A stretch of DNA of 64,000 nucleotides from assembly GCA_001315925.1 (NCBI GenBank), contig BBBF01000002.1, forward strand, positions 59,439-123,438, read 5' to 3'. Source of the DNA: Thermocladium modestius JCM 10088 (GTDB lineage: Archaea; Thermoproteota; Thermoprotei; Thermoproteales; Thermocladiaceae). The notes under the pieces are model-generated. The model did no database searches and was not told where the DNA came from. It saw only the letters and a list, made by a program, of their open reading frames with translations. Every line of letters begins with the position of its first letter. Positions within the stretch are counted from its first letter, which is position 1. Positions 30,001 to 41,201 of this stretch are shown piece after piece. Position numbers and translations under genes: made by a program.

Positions 30001-33000
30001 GACTCCGGGCACTATTAAGTTGCTGGTGACGGGCCCTAGGCTTCCCATTACGCTGTTCCATCCGCCCGATACGTTATATGCGTTCATTACTACGAATGTG
30101 GTCGCGTTGACGTAGGGCATCGGCTGTACGTCGGTCACGCCGGACGGCGCGTAGCCGGCAGTGTACACGTCAAGCATGCCGGCTGGGGGGGCCAGGTTCG
30201 GCGTGTTCTGCGTGCCCAGCACGTATGCCCTGGCTATCTTGGCGAAGAACGCTGCATTGCCCACCGAGGTGTATGGAGCCTCGGAGAGCTGGCTGGCTAG
30301 GGATACCAAAGTGTTCAGCCTGCCGGTTATGTTGGTGGGCATTATTGGAGTGTATCCAGCCGTGTTGGGAGCGTAGGTGGGCACGTCGAACGTGGCGACT
30401 CCGCTGCTTCCCACTGGTATATATACGGTGAATGGAGTGCCGAAGTACGGTGCCCAGGTCGCATCGGGCACCACCTTCCACCACCACACTCCATTGGTAT
30501 TGGTGGTATTGCTGTAGAGGTTGGCGCTGGTCAGAGCCGAGTATCCGCCGATTCCCGTGGACAGCACGGCATTAGTCTCGTTAGTCCAGGTACCGCTTCC
30601 CTCCATAGTTACGTTAACGTATATAGCGGTTACCTTGCAGTTCCCGCCAATATTTGCTTGGCTAGGTTGAGGGTGCTGTTCGGCGTCTTGACCAACTGGG
30701 CACTAGGTTAGGCAGTGACACTGAGGTGAGTGGGACTATGAGCGGGTCCCACCTCCCCACTGCGGCCTGGAACTGCGGGGGGGTCACGTCAACGGTTCCT
30801 AGGGTGAAGTTGTAGCTGGCGGTTGCGTTGGTGACCGTCACTATTATCGTGGCCAGCGCGCCCGTTACAGTGCTTCCTGGAGCCACCATTATGTAGGTCT
30901 CCATGGACCTCAAGCTGAGCGGCGGTATTCCTCCGAAGTTGGTGAATACGAAGGTGGTCTCATTGCCGGCGGCGTTGGTTACCATCATTGAGGCAGGCGG
31001 CGTCGTCAACTCATTCGTCAACTCGGCGAACTTGGTGGTTCCAGTGACGCTGGGCACTTGGTCCAACGCGACGAATGGCTCCGCGTAGTTGCTGTACCCT
31101 ATCGCGAAGACGGGGGGGGTTCCAACGGTCACGTTGAAGAAGTAACCCATCGCATTGTGGTATAGATTGCTCATCGGCAACTCGGTCTCAGTGGTTCCGC
31201 TCAAGCTGACGCCCAACAGGTTGGGCAGCGAGTAGTATACCAGAGAGGCGGAGTTGTTGTACGCCTCCTTGGAGTAGTCCGCCACTAATGCGTTGTTGGA
31301 GACCTTCCTGATCTCTATCCACTTGCTTCCCTGCGTCACGAATAGGTTGCCGGTCGTGTAGGCGCTGGAGTAACTGGTGAATGGATACACAACTCCATTG
31401 AGGTAATCGCCGCCCCCCCAATTCGCGAATCCCGTGTTGCTGGTGTTGACGTATCCCCCCCTGAACAGCGAGTCGTAGAAGGTCAGCGACACCACGGTAT
31501 TGGGCACAGTGTAGTGCAGCGACTTGCTGGTAACCGTGAACTGTATCGGGTAGGTGCTGGTCACTATCACCACGGATCCAGGAGCGACTGGAGTGGCCTT
31601 TCCTCCAACGTACACGGTGTAGCTAGGCACGTACTTTATGGTTCCATTGCTGAAGGCCAGCGCCACCTCATTGGAGGGCGGCACTGGGAACACGCTGCTG
31701 AACACTTCATAGCCTAGGTAGAACACCTTGGCCTGGAACTCTTGGCCGGGCATGAAGAGCCTGGCCCTGAAGGCGGTTCCTTGGCTGATATTATGTAGCT
31801 GGGCAGCGTGAATATAGCGTATGGGCCTGCATTGGATGCGTTGGCCAGCAGAACAGCCGTGTCGACGAACGATGCATTGCCCAGCACCCAGTTGTAGTTA
31901 TGGGCTGCCACCGCGGCCCTCTCGTGGTACAAGTAGGTCTGGCTCAGGTTCCTGAACTGAGCCAAGCCTCCCGCTATGGCTATCAAGTTGAAGTCTGTCT
32001 GGTTATACACCTCGTTAGCCGTCTCGTTGTACCAAATGCTCGCCAAAGCGTATGGACTGAACTTATCGTTTATCACCAGGGTGGTGTTGCTCCATATAGC
32101 GACTCCAGGCATTGCTGGGTAGATGGGTTGGTTAGCCAATACGTTACCCTCCACGTCGGTCACGTAGACGTTGAGGGTCTCCACGGGCACTTGAACCTTG
32201 AATACCTCGTAGCATGTGGCGGTCATCGGGACGGTGTACGTCGTGTTATCATATATTATCAAGTTCTGGTCCAATACTCCCCTGGTTCCATAGGTGTACG
32301 CTGTGGTGGTCTGGTTGAGGTTGAGCCAAGCCGCGTATGCGGCGAACGACTGATTCAACGCGTCCTGCTCCGGCGTGTAAGTGTACGCGCTATCGACGCT
32401 GGGATAAAGGGTCCTGACCTCCAGCGTGAAGTAGGAGAACGGCTTTATGTATGGAGCATTTATGGGAACGCTCGTCACTATGGCCATGCCGTAGGGCTCG
32501 GCGGTGCTGAATCCAGTTATCAATCCATTGCTCTTGAACTCCTCGGTGCCGTTGGTTATTCCCTGCACCATCTCTTGCCCGTTCACTCCGCTTATTGCCT
32601 CCACCACGAAGCCGGGCAGCGAGTACCCGGTGGTGGAGACAACGTTCACGGTTATATCTATCAATGGGAAGTATATGTTGTTCACGCTGGTGGCGTTCAG
32701 CGTTATGGTGCCGGTCGGCTCCCGAGTTACCGGGCTGACCGACGGCATTATGTAGCCGAAGTATACCAGCGTGAAGTTAGCGGTGGGCTTCACCACTTGC
32801 ACCGGCACGTTCCACACGTTCACTTGCACTGGGAACTGCAGCAGAGTGTATGGGTAGGAGAAGGCCACAGTCTCGTTGAAGCTACCGAATGGAGTGGAGA
32901 CCTCCACCACTCCACTGGTTATGGGCTCATTGCAGAGATTGAGGAACTCTACCTTGACGAAGTATACATGAACTGCGGTGTAGGCCTGCTCGCTGAGCAG

Positions 33001-35221
33001 CGTCAACCCGTTGGACAGGGTAACGGCTTTCTCAGCGGCGGCTCCGTACAGCGTGTCATTAACAGTGCTTGGGTAGAGCGACGGTGGATAGAACGCAGTG
33101 AACTCCGGCACCACGTACTGCCCGCTGGACGTGGTGGGAGAACCAAACACGGTAGTGGTTATCCCGGTGGTGCTAGCCACATAAGTCGCGTTAAACGTGC
33201 CGACGCCGACCTGCATGCCGACGTAGTTCAACTGCAGCCTATAGAAGGCCGTCTTTATAGTGGGCTGGTACTGTCCCGTCACTCCGCTGCTGGTGACGGT
33301 TATGTCGCCCATCAGTGTGGGCAGAGGCACTAGCACTGCGGGGGGGATTGACTCAGTACTCCATCGTGGTTATACACCATTTGTAGTGATGGGAATATGG
33401 CCACGTCGCTGAAGCCGCTTATGGTGACGCCTCCAGTGGCCAGAAGCGATAGGGAGGCCGTGGAGGTTCCATAGTACAGGGTGGCTGATACTGCCTGTGC
33501 CTTCTCGGCCGGCAGCGGGGATTGACTGAACACGCTGTAGGTCGGCGTGTAGAGGGTCACGTAGAACTCAACGGGCAACAGCGACGTGTAGATCACCGGT
33601 ATCTCCTCATAGGTAGTATCATGCTGTATCATGTATTGAACTAGCGGGGGGGCTATGTTGAGGTCAGCCACGTCCCACGTTCCAACATTGGTCTGGTACT
33701 CCAACACCAAGTTCAATGCGCTGACGGACAAGGGGGGGGTCACTGTTGGAATGGAGTTGCCGGTGGGAGTTTCATAGACCACTCCCGTGTACTCGACGGC
33801 GGGTATGCTGACTACGTTGGGCGTCAACAGGAAGTTTATCGGCAATGGGCCGTACAATATCGTCCTATTCGCCATGACCTCGAACAACAAGGAATCCTGG
33901 GACACCGGGTAAGCGCTGAGGCCGAACGCGGAGCCCGCTATCAAGTTGCCCTTTATATCAGCCACAGCTCCAGCATTGAACGATATCAACCCAATGCCCA
34001 AGACGAACTCAGGCACCGCGGCTCCAAGTCCATAGTTATACCCATTCATTGAAGATACTCCCACAAGAGTATCGTTGTAGAAGTCGTATGCTGCCATTAT
34101 TCCTCCTTGCAGTAAAGAGCCACCGTAAGCGCTTGTGTATCCGCCCCCCCATGGATAGTGCGTTACGTCGTATAGCGTGACCGTTACTTGGGAGCCGGTT
34201 CCTGGGTTGAAGTAAGTGTAGTTAATGCCTATGTGGAAGCTGACTGGGTTTGCCTCCCCCCCTGCCTCATGCCACCCTATCAATTGGCCGTTCTGGTATA
34301 TTAGGGCGGGCAGGTACCAAATGGGCCCGAAGACCGCCCATGGGCTGCTCTTGAATATCAATGCACCGTTGCCTGTGAGGCTCTCGGCTGTGTTGTTGAC
34401 GCCGAGCACTTGGGATATTATGGTTTGGCCATTATATGATTCGGAGAACGCCAGGCTCAATTGATTGAATAGCTGGGTTGATGCCAGTGGAGATGCCTTG
34501 AACGAGGTGCTCAAGTCTTGGCCCACCCATATGTACATCACGTTGAACTCCGTCATGACGACTGCCGCATAGTTTTGTGGAGTCATGGTGGTGGGGTTTA
34601 ATCCCCCCCTCACGGTCTGCCACACTGGTATTTATAGGGACTTAATGTTCCGGTGGGCGATGTTAAGTTGGCTATTAATGATCCTAGCGAGGCATTTGCG
34701 TGGTGAAGTTGAATAGGACCCATTGGTATCCGTCGTACGTCATCGTGACTGCGACCGTCCATTTGGCGTATGTTGAGTCCACGAATAGTCCGTTCTTGGT
34801 TCCCGGATAAGTTATGTTGAAGTTCCAAGTTACTCCGCCCGTTGAATTGCTCATGGATGTTGCGCTGTAGAATAGCTTGGGGTAGCTGGCCGTTCCGTTC
34901 ACGTACGTGGCGTTGAATATGTAGATGGTTAATTGTTGGTTGGCCAGCCCGTACCAGACAGGCGTGGTGTTATAGAGGAGCTCATACTCCTCGTACAGCA
35001 TGGGGTTGCTGCTCTTCAACCCCCTGAACGTAGCTGTAGGGTGGTTGTGCGTATGAGAGGTTCCAGGATATGTGCACCGGCACCGGTGGCACGGTTATTG
35101 GAGGCGGCACCGGTGAGGGTAGAGTTGATGCGTGTGCTATTTGTATTGCCCCCCCTATTGCTAGGGCTATCGCGAACACCATTGCCACTATTCTCGTCCA
35201 GTTTGTTTTTGATTCGGACAT
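27015..35221 (-). CDS. Giant membrane-anchored surface (S-layer-like) protein
   Basis: About 2,730 residues in one gene joined across roughly ten frame changes (near 35010, 34690, 34608, 33340, 31740, 30690, 30610, 28950, 28570 among others). From ATG 35221: MSESKTNWTRIVAMVFAIAL then GGAIQIAHA, a signal peptide. The body is Ser/Thr/Tyr/Asn-rich, nearly Lys/Arg/Cys-poor, with dozens of NxS/T sequons and many beta-strand-like segments. Near the C-terminus are four Ig-like repeats. The end is a transmembrane helix (VILLIVLVVIVVIIVVIALI) and a basic tail (NWRRKRMAGG). This is the layout of a crenarchaeal S-layer or giant surface protein. Codon use has far fewer long G/C runs than neighbours. A TATA-like TTCTTAAAAAGG lies about 29 bases upstream of ATG 35221. 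Confidence 0.85.
27270..28060 (-). repeat. Four tandem Ig-like repeats in the surface protein
   Basis: A unit of about 75-80 codons recurs with a pitch near 230 bases. Each has Y-x-(N/S)-G-x-x-(V/I)-A, a short Gly/Ala turn, and (L/V)P(T/S)G(T/S)YTLSG. Two copies share SGNAAAVSL exactly. These look like stacked bacterial-Ig/carboxypeptidase-regulatory-like beta sandwiches forming a stalk next to the membrane anchor. Confidence 0.75.
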
Positions 35222-35423
35222 AGCGGTAAAGCCCATGTCGCCCCCCCCTTTTTAAGAACCCCCCCGCCCGCCTCGCCTTGGAACTATAATTTACCCCCCC
35301 TAATTCAATTACGCGTGGAACAGTTCAAAACCCCCCCTCCTACTTAACGGGAGAACGGCTCCTTCACCGGAAAACTCGACATAGTTGTTGAAGGATAACT
35401 TCGACGGTCCCTCGCTGAAGCGC

Positions 35424-35463
35424 GGCAAGCCCCCCCTCCATAAAGCGGAGAGGGGGGAGGATG
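35424..35463 (+). repeat. Palindromic element, degenerate copy c1
   Basis: GGCAAGCCCCCCCTCCATAA followed by AGCGGAGAGGGGGGAGGATG. Same stem geometry as the element, with substitutions in the loop and right end. Confidence 0.4.
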
Positions 35464-35473
35464 ATGAAATGAA

Positions 35474-35514
35474 TGACGAGCCCCCCCATCCCTTATGGGC
35501 GGGGAGGAGGTCGA
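35474..35514 (+). repeat. Palindromic element, copy c2
   Basis: GACGAGCCCCCCCATCCCTT, then ATGGGCGGGGAGGAGGTCGA. The right arm GGGCGGGGAGGAGGTC is identical to that of copy c3 in its last ten bases. Confidence 0.7.
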
Positions 35515-35537
35515 CAGCAATTAAATAATATCCCCCC

Positions 35538-35588
35538 CTGATAAAAAAGAGGACAAACCTCGCCCTTCAAGGCGGGGAGGAGGTCAGT
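35538..35588 (+). repeat. Palindromic element, best copy c3
   Basis: Complete copy: TGATAAAAAAGAG, GACAAACCTCGCCC, loop TTCAA, GGCGGGGAGGAGGTCAG. The GCC/GGC core stem is extended by CCTC against GGGG and by GAC against GTC, so the whole element folds as one imperfect hairpin. It has the form of an IS200/IS605-type right end. Confidence 0.8.
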
Positions 35589-35657
35589 AAAGCCGAATAA
35601 TAAGAATGTTTTTGAGAAAAGAATAAATTGATTGTTTTATTTTTCAATTACTAGCTA

Positions 35658-37816
35658 TTACTTGAGCAGTGGTGTGCCATAGAAGACTAGGTTGCCGACG
35701 TTGAAGCTCCCCCCCAGCCCGGTCACTGGGTTCCACTCGTACGGCCTGACCACCCAGCCCGTGGCGGAGTTGGCGCCGTTGAAGCCGTAGGCACGTTGAT
35801 GAAGATGGGGTTGCTGCCGGTATACGCGTTCCTGCCCAGCTCGTACCACAATTGATAAGCCACTGGAGCGGCTTGCCCTATCTTGTAATTCATTCCCTTA
35901 GCGTTTATGTAATCCTGCCACAGCGTGGTCATGGCCATGGTGAGAGGCGACGCAAGCGACGTGCCTCCCCCCCATATGAATGGGGGGGAAAGCGAGCCGT
36001 TGACCACTATGGGCACGCCGGTTATGGGGTTGGCGTCAGCGGCCAAGTCGGGGTAGCCCCCCCTGGCCCCCCCACCGGGCTGTAGAGGCCGGGCTCCAGC
36101 AGGTACTCCACGGCCCTATACCACGGTAATCCCTCCGTGGGCACCGGCCCTCCATTTATTAGGTATCCCCATATGAATGGCAGGAAGCTTGACCTCTCGA
36201 AGAAGCGGTAACCCTCCATTAAACATGGGTCCTCCAAACGCGTAGAGGTATTGATACAGGGGGGGCATTGCGTAGAATATGGAGTAACCGCCCCCGGTTC
36301 CCCAGAAGATGAAGTCGTTGAAGTATGGCGGCACCCCGAAGTCGTAGAAGTTCCAGGCGAAGGTAAACTCATGGCCGTTCCACGGGAATATGTAATTGCT
36401 CGTCCCGCCCACCCAGTCACCATGGGATCCACCGAGGGATAGAGCGCGCTTTGGTATGGGTATCCCACCACGTCCTCGTACGCTCCACTGTCGCCGCTGC
36501 TTGCGAAGACCCCAATGCCCTCCGCGGCTGCTTGGAGGAATATCTCGTGATAGGCCAAGGCATAGAATGGATCCATGGCATCCTCCGGCTCTCCCCAGGA
36601 TAGGCTTATGAAGTTGGCCAGGCCATTGTTCACCATGTACTCCACCGTGGCGAATAAGTCGTCGCCGGCGTCCGGGGGGGAGACGCCGAAGAGTATCTTG
36701 GCGCCGGGCGCTATGGAGTGGCTCCACTCCACGTCCAGGACAGACTCATCAGCATCCACAGGCCGTGGCCGCGTTCAGCGCAGTTATCTTTGGAGTGCCC
36801 ATTGGGTAAATAGCGGTTAAGCTAACGTTAGGTAATCCGAAGATGGTGGAGAATATATCCGCGTCCTTGGTTATCTGGTTGACGTAGGGCGACTCAGCCA
36901 GCCCGCTGGAATTGCATATGGGATCGCCGAACGCGTCGACTATTCCCATGGTTATTGATGAGCCGTTTATCCCATTATAATTGCCAACATACCACATTGG
37001 GTATAGGGGGGGAGTTGCGTTGTAAAGGATCTCCATGCCTTGCGGGAAGTACATCTCGAATGGGAATTGGAACAGGAACTCCTGCGGAGAACCGAAGAGG
37101 GGGGGCTTCACCGTGGCGGACTGGGCGTTTATCTCCACGGCCACCGGCCTCTTGTTGATTTGTATCGACGACTTGTAATTGATAGTGCCGGGGGGGCTTA
37201 TGCTTTCGAGGGGGGGCGGCATTATGGGAGCCAATTGCCTCTTTACAGTTATTGATGAGCCATTCCCATAGAAGCGAATCCCATTCTCAGTGATGGGCTT
37301 CGTGAAGAAGTCCCCAACGGGATTGCACTCGCCAATCAATACCCAAGTCGTCCACGTGGCATTGGATTGTATGGCGCTTATTATTGCATTTATTGCGTTG
37401 TCCACGTCCTGCGCCGTGCCGTTTGCCACGAACATGGATGGGCTGGTCATCACGACGCTCAAGCCGTTTCCAGTTGCTATGCTCGACAGCTCGGAGTCCA
37501 CGGATGACGGCGGCGAGTACAGCGAGTCGAACTTGCTCGGAGTTATGAATGTATGGTAAAGAGGCGAGGATGAATTGTAGTATTCTTGATATATTGTGTT
37601 GTTAAGATCGGCGAAATTCAGGTACGTGAATACTATTAGGTGGGCAGTCGATGAGTTGGTATAGTATGGCGGAAACAGATATGGACTGCAGTTGAAGAAT
37701 TCGTTTCCTATGAAGTATGGATTTACCGACGTAGTTGCGGTAGCTGCGTGAGCTACTGCGGCAATGGCCATCGCCGCGAGGGCAATGACCAACGCATATA
37801 TAGCGGATCTATTCAT
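35658..37816 (-). CDS. Secreted S53 (sedolisin/kumamolisin-like) peptidase
   Basis: About 715 residues. MNRSAIYALVIALAAMAIAA with VAHA is a signal peptide. A pro-kumamolisin activation domain follows (SPLYHTFITPSKFDSLYSPP ... GLSVVMTS). The catalytic domain has GIVDAFGD, the Glu/Asp pair in DESVLDVEWSHSIAPGAKI (E-x3-D), the oxyanion Asp in VFASSGDSGAYE, and the Ser in GGTSLASPLTM. The C-terminal NPVTGLGSFNVGNLV matches the calcium-binding end. Sedolisins work outside the cell at low pH. Frames change near 36755, 36400, 36240, 36066, 35975 and 35790-35710. It may process or feed on proteins at the cell surface; the S-layer-like gene follows downstream in the same direction, separated by 436 bases. 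Confidence 0.9.
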
Positions 37817-38018
37817 GTGTTATTGCCATGAGTAGTTTTTTTAAGTTTTTTCTTTATTCTGTAAACATCGGCTTATTAGAAACAAGTAATTAAATTATTT
37901 ACCAATATGGGGGGGAAGTAAATATTGCAAAAATAGGAAAACGATGGGCATATATGGTTGATGGTTGATCTCCATTATCCAGGCGATTACTTTAAAGGGA
38001 CACGTGACCGACGAATGC

Positions 38019-39393
38019 GTGGACATGGAGGAGATCCTCTCCCTGGTAAGGCCCAGCAGGGAGGAGGAGGAAATGGTGGCCAGAGTGGCCTCGGAGTTGG
38101 TGGAGGTTTTCTCGAGTGGCCTCTCGGCCCGGGGGGGCACGGCGACGTGGAGGTGACGGTGCAGGGATCCGTGGCTCACGGGACTTGGCTGCCAGGGGGG
38201 GAGTTTGATATAGATGTGTTCGCCGCTTTTCCAAAAACCTATGGGCCGGAAGCCATAAGGAGTGGCCGGGCTCTCTCCCTCTTGGCGGATATAGCAACTG
38301 CGGCCGGCATTCCTTGGAGCACCAGGTATGCCCAGCACCCCCCTACCTCACCCTGCGGTACGGTGGGTTCAGGGCTGACGTGGTTCCCTGCATCCGCATA
38401 GAGATGGGGGGGAGAGGCCAATAACGGCGACGGATAGAACGCCCCCTCCACACCCTGTATCTAAGGGATAAATTGAAGGGGGGGAAGGAAGACGAGGTTC
38501 GACTGCTCAAGGCATTCATGAAGGTCGGCGGCATCTATGGGGGGGCTGAGGTGGGGGGGATAGGCGGGTTCAGCGGCTACCTGGCTGAGCTGTTAATAGT
38601 GGAGTATGGCTCCTTCAAGGAGACCGTCAGGGCAGCCAAGTCATGGCGACCCCGCCAAGTGATAGACGTGGAGGGGGGGCACTACTCACCCCCCCATCCC
38701 TGGCCAGGAAGAGGTTCGACTCCCCCCCACTCATAATAATAGACCCCCCCGTGGATCCAGCCAGGAACGCGGCCGCCGCCGTCACCTTGGAGGCCATGTC
38801 CACGTTCATAGCCATGTCCCTCGCATTCACCGAGAAACCCTCCCCCCCTCCTTCTTCAAGCCAGGCCCCCCCCTCCCCCCCAGCCTTCTCGCCGCTCCTC
38901 GTCTTGATGGCGCCCTACCCCCGCTGGGGGGGAACCGCCGGACTCAGTCTGGGGGGGGCAGCTTAGGAGGGCCTCCTCCTCCCTGGCAAACGCATTAAGG
39001 GCCCGTGGCTTCCAGGTATATAGAAACGGTCAGTGGACGGACGAGGAGTCCGAGGCCGCGGTCTTCATAGCAATGGAGTCCCTCGAGCTCTCGCCGCTTC
39101 AATTAATGAAGGGCCCACCAGCGGGCTCGCTTGAGTCCCTTTCCTTCCTAAGGAAGCACGTCAATGCAGAGATGGGTCCCTTCATAGCTGGGGATAGGTG
39201 GTACGCCGTGGAACGTAGGAAGGTCAGGGACGCGGTGGATGCCATCAAGGAGGAGATGCCCAGCATGCCGGCCATGATTAAATCGGCCTCTATCATTAAG
39301 GTGAGCAATAGGGAGGAACTGGAATCACTGTCGAAAAGACTGCGTGAGGCAGTACTGGTCTTCCTTTCCAGACCGACTTGGCTTCAACCATAG
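38019..39393 (+). CDS. cca: CCA-adding tRNA nucleotidyltransferase, archaeal class I
   Basis: About 450 residues. N-terminal MEEILSLVRPSREEEEMVAR; polymerase-beta palm VEVTVQGSVAHGTWLPG followed by EFDIDVFAAFPKTYG, giving the GS...DxD metal site of class I CCA enzymes. Further on LRYGGFRADVVPCI, LLKAFMKVGGIYGAEVG, FSGYLAELLIVEYGSF and the C-terminal DRWYAVERRKVRDAVDAIKE. It adds or repairs CCA at tRNA 3' ends. The GTG at 38019 lies about 26 bases after GATTACTTTAAAGG; GTG 38004 and ATG 38025 are alternatives. Heavy frame damage at runs between 38130 and 38960. Confidence 0.88.
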
Positions 39394-39920
39394 TCTCTCA
39401 TAGAAGCTATTATACTTTACTATAGTTATAGTTATTAAAATTGAACATTAACTCATCTCGTTTAGAGAGATAAACAGAAAGTAAAATACTCCAAACGGCT
39501 TTAGCATGTATCCTATATATGGTAAAAATTAACAAGCCTAGCCTTTAGGGGGGGCTCCTGGGAGGGTCAGTGAAAATCCAAGTTCTCCCGGTTTCTTGTA
39601 TCAAGGCGTTGAACTGCGTCTTAGTATGGAAAAGAATAACAGGTTGTTAATGGGTTGGGAATTAATGCAAAAGCCCAAGAGATTCAACTGCCGATCGCAT
39701 TACAGATGTGATTCGTCTCCATTAATTCACTGCTGGTCTCTTGGATGTATTGTTAGAGTGTGGACCCAAACCAAGGAGGAAATCCTTAGGTAGTAATGAG
39801 CGGTCACAGGCGGTTAGTTAATTGAATAGCATGAACGACATGTTGGGAGGTTCAATGGCGGTCGCCATGCTAGTCGCATATTCACTTCACTAGCACGACG
39901 TTCAGTATCTCTAACCCCAA
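39394..39920 (+). other. Long intergenic region with an orphan frame
   Basis: 527 bases without a supported gene. A/T-rich to 39540 (TATA-like CCTATATATGG near 39510). Between 39551 and 39793 an open frame ends in a Cys/His/Trp-containing tail (FNCRSHYRCDSSPLIHCWSL, then RVWTQTKEEILR). This might be the 3' remnant of a transposase or other mobile gene, but I cannot match it. GGCGGTCGCC near 39858 is a short palindrome. No tRNA-like or CRISPR-like structure is seen. Confidence 0.4.
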
Positions 39921-41159
39921 TCACTTCTCATCTTCCAGCGTGCTCATCATTAAAAGCCCAATCAATGCCCCCCGCTATAAGCGCTACCGCTATGGCGTAC
40001 CCCCCCAGCGCCGTAAATGAGGTAGCTGCCGCTGGCTGTGGCTCGCTTGGGACTATGGCGTTGGTAGCCGTTGCTATGAATGGCTCGCCCACGAGCTCGG
40101 TGAGGTTATAGAAAACATTGATGCCGCCCCCCCCACCTCCAATTCCTTGGTAACGGCGAACGCGGCTCCATCAAGAGGAAGTTGATAGGTTATTGCCCTC
40201 CCATTCTCCACCAGGGCCACGTATGGAGCCCAACCCGAGTTTATCAAGTAACCCCCCCCAGCCACTGCCAGCGCCGTGGAGTTGATGAAGGAGGCGTCAA
40301 ATATTGCCCCCCCGTAGCTCATGCCCAGGACCGGGGCCAGGTCGCGAAACGTTCCGTTCACCAGCAGCAACGCTATGGGCTTGAACCCGAGCTGGTTTAG
40401 TTGAAGGTACTCCCCCCCTCCCCCCCAACCGGCTCCTCGCTCCCCGCCACGCTGAAGCCGCCTATGAATGCCTCATCCCCGTAAACCGCCACCGTGGTTG
40501 GGAAGGCGAAGTCGGGGGGGTTTATGGGTAGCCTCCCCGTCAGGTCGGTGAACCCCCCTGCTCCCCAACACGCCGATCAGCATTGAGGGGGGGTATTGAG
40601 TGGACGCCGCCACGAGGAGGGATCCGTTCAGGGGGGGGCCAGCAGGACTATAGTGCTACCCAAGTAATTGCTGGGCAGCTCGCTCGTCTCGTTAATTATA
40701 GTGGTGCCGTTCAACGCTATCAGGGAGGCGTGGCCTTGGGATGAACCGCCCAACACCAGCTCACCCCCCCCAAGTCCGCCGCGGCGTATGGCTGGAAATT
40801 CGTCGGCAGCTTCCCGGTCTCGTTGGTGATGGTCCAGCTCCTCACGTTGATCTCAGCCATGAAGGGCCTCGACCCGTTTAGTCCCGTCACCAAGAGGGAG
40901 CCCTCGTAGGGCATTGCGTCCGTCAACGTTACGCCGGGAAGAAGCGTGGAGTTGAGCACAGCTCCCCCGCCCAGCTCATATATTGCGGAGAAGGCCCCCC
41001 CGACGGCCGTGAAATTGGTGGCCAAGGCTATCAGGAATCCATTCATGTGAAGCAGGAAAACTATGGGCGCGTTCCCCCCCGCTAAGTGTATGAGAGGCAG
41101 CATATCCCCCCCGCGCCGCCCGATCCGCTTATAATGGTTTCTCTCGGTCTCGCCGCCAT
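39921..41159 (-). CDS. Membrane-anchored extracellular protein with propeller-like repeats
   Basis: About 400 residues. From ATG 41159 MAARPRETIISGSGGAGDML; no classical signal peptide is obvious, so the true start may differ. The body has repeated short units with a strand-turn-strand pattern ending in an NxS/T sequon: ALATNFTAVGGAFSAIYELG, LLVTGLNGSRPFMAEINVRS, NGTFRDLAPVLGMSYGGAIF, STALAVAGGGYLINSGWAPY. This suits a beta-propeller. The C-terminus is a transmembrane helix (ALGGYAIAVALIAGALIGLL) and STLEDEK, recovered by correcting a 6-C run at 39968 to four. Several frame breaks between 40380 and 40760. Function unknown; probable cell-surface receptor or binding protein. Confidence 0.6.
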
Positions 41160-41201
41160 TGCGGTAAAGCTTTTTTATTCGGTGGTCGTTCTATGCATGG
41201 A

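Larger units (their letters stand above)
35237..35657. other. Intergenic region with three palindromic elements
   Basis: 420 bases between the S53 peptidase 3' end and the surface-protein start, both read leftwards. It contains many 7-C runs, three tandem-like copies of the palindromic element (annotated separately, all in plus orientation), and an A/T-rich tract at 35590-35655. No coding frame is convincing. Confidence 0.6.

Noticed and set aside
31900..33333. 477-codon plus-strand frame
   Set aside because: It is the complement of the giant surface protein gene. Its His/Val/Arg/Gly-rich composition and lack of a hydrophobic core are typical of an antisense frame over a Thr/Tyr/Asn-rich gene.
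35424..35588. CRISPR array
   Set aside because: Three imperfect palindromic copies with short, unequal spacers of about 10-25 bases. No constant repeat-spacer unit and no cas genes are present.
38700..38725. Possible tRNA T-arm (GAGGTTCGACTCCC)
   Set aside because: It lies inside the coding frame of the CCA-adding enzyme and has no acceptor or anticodon partner.
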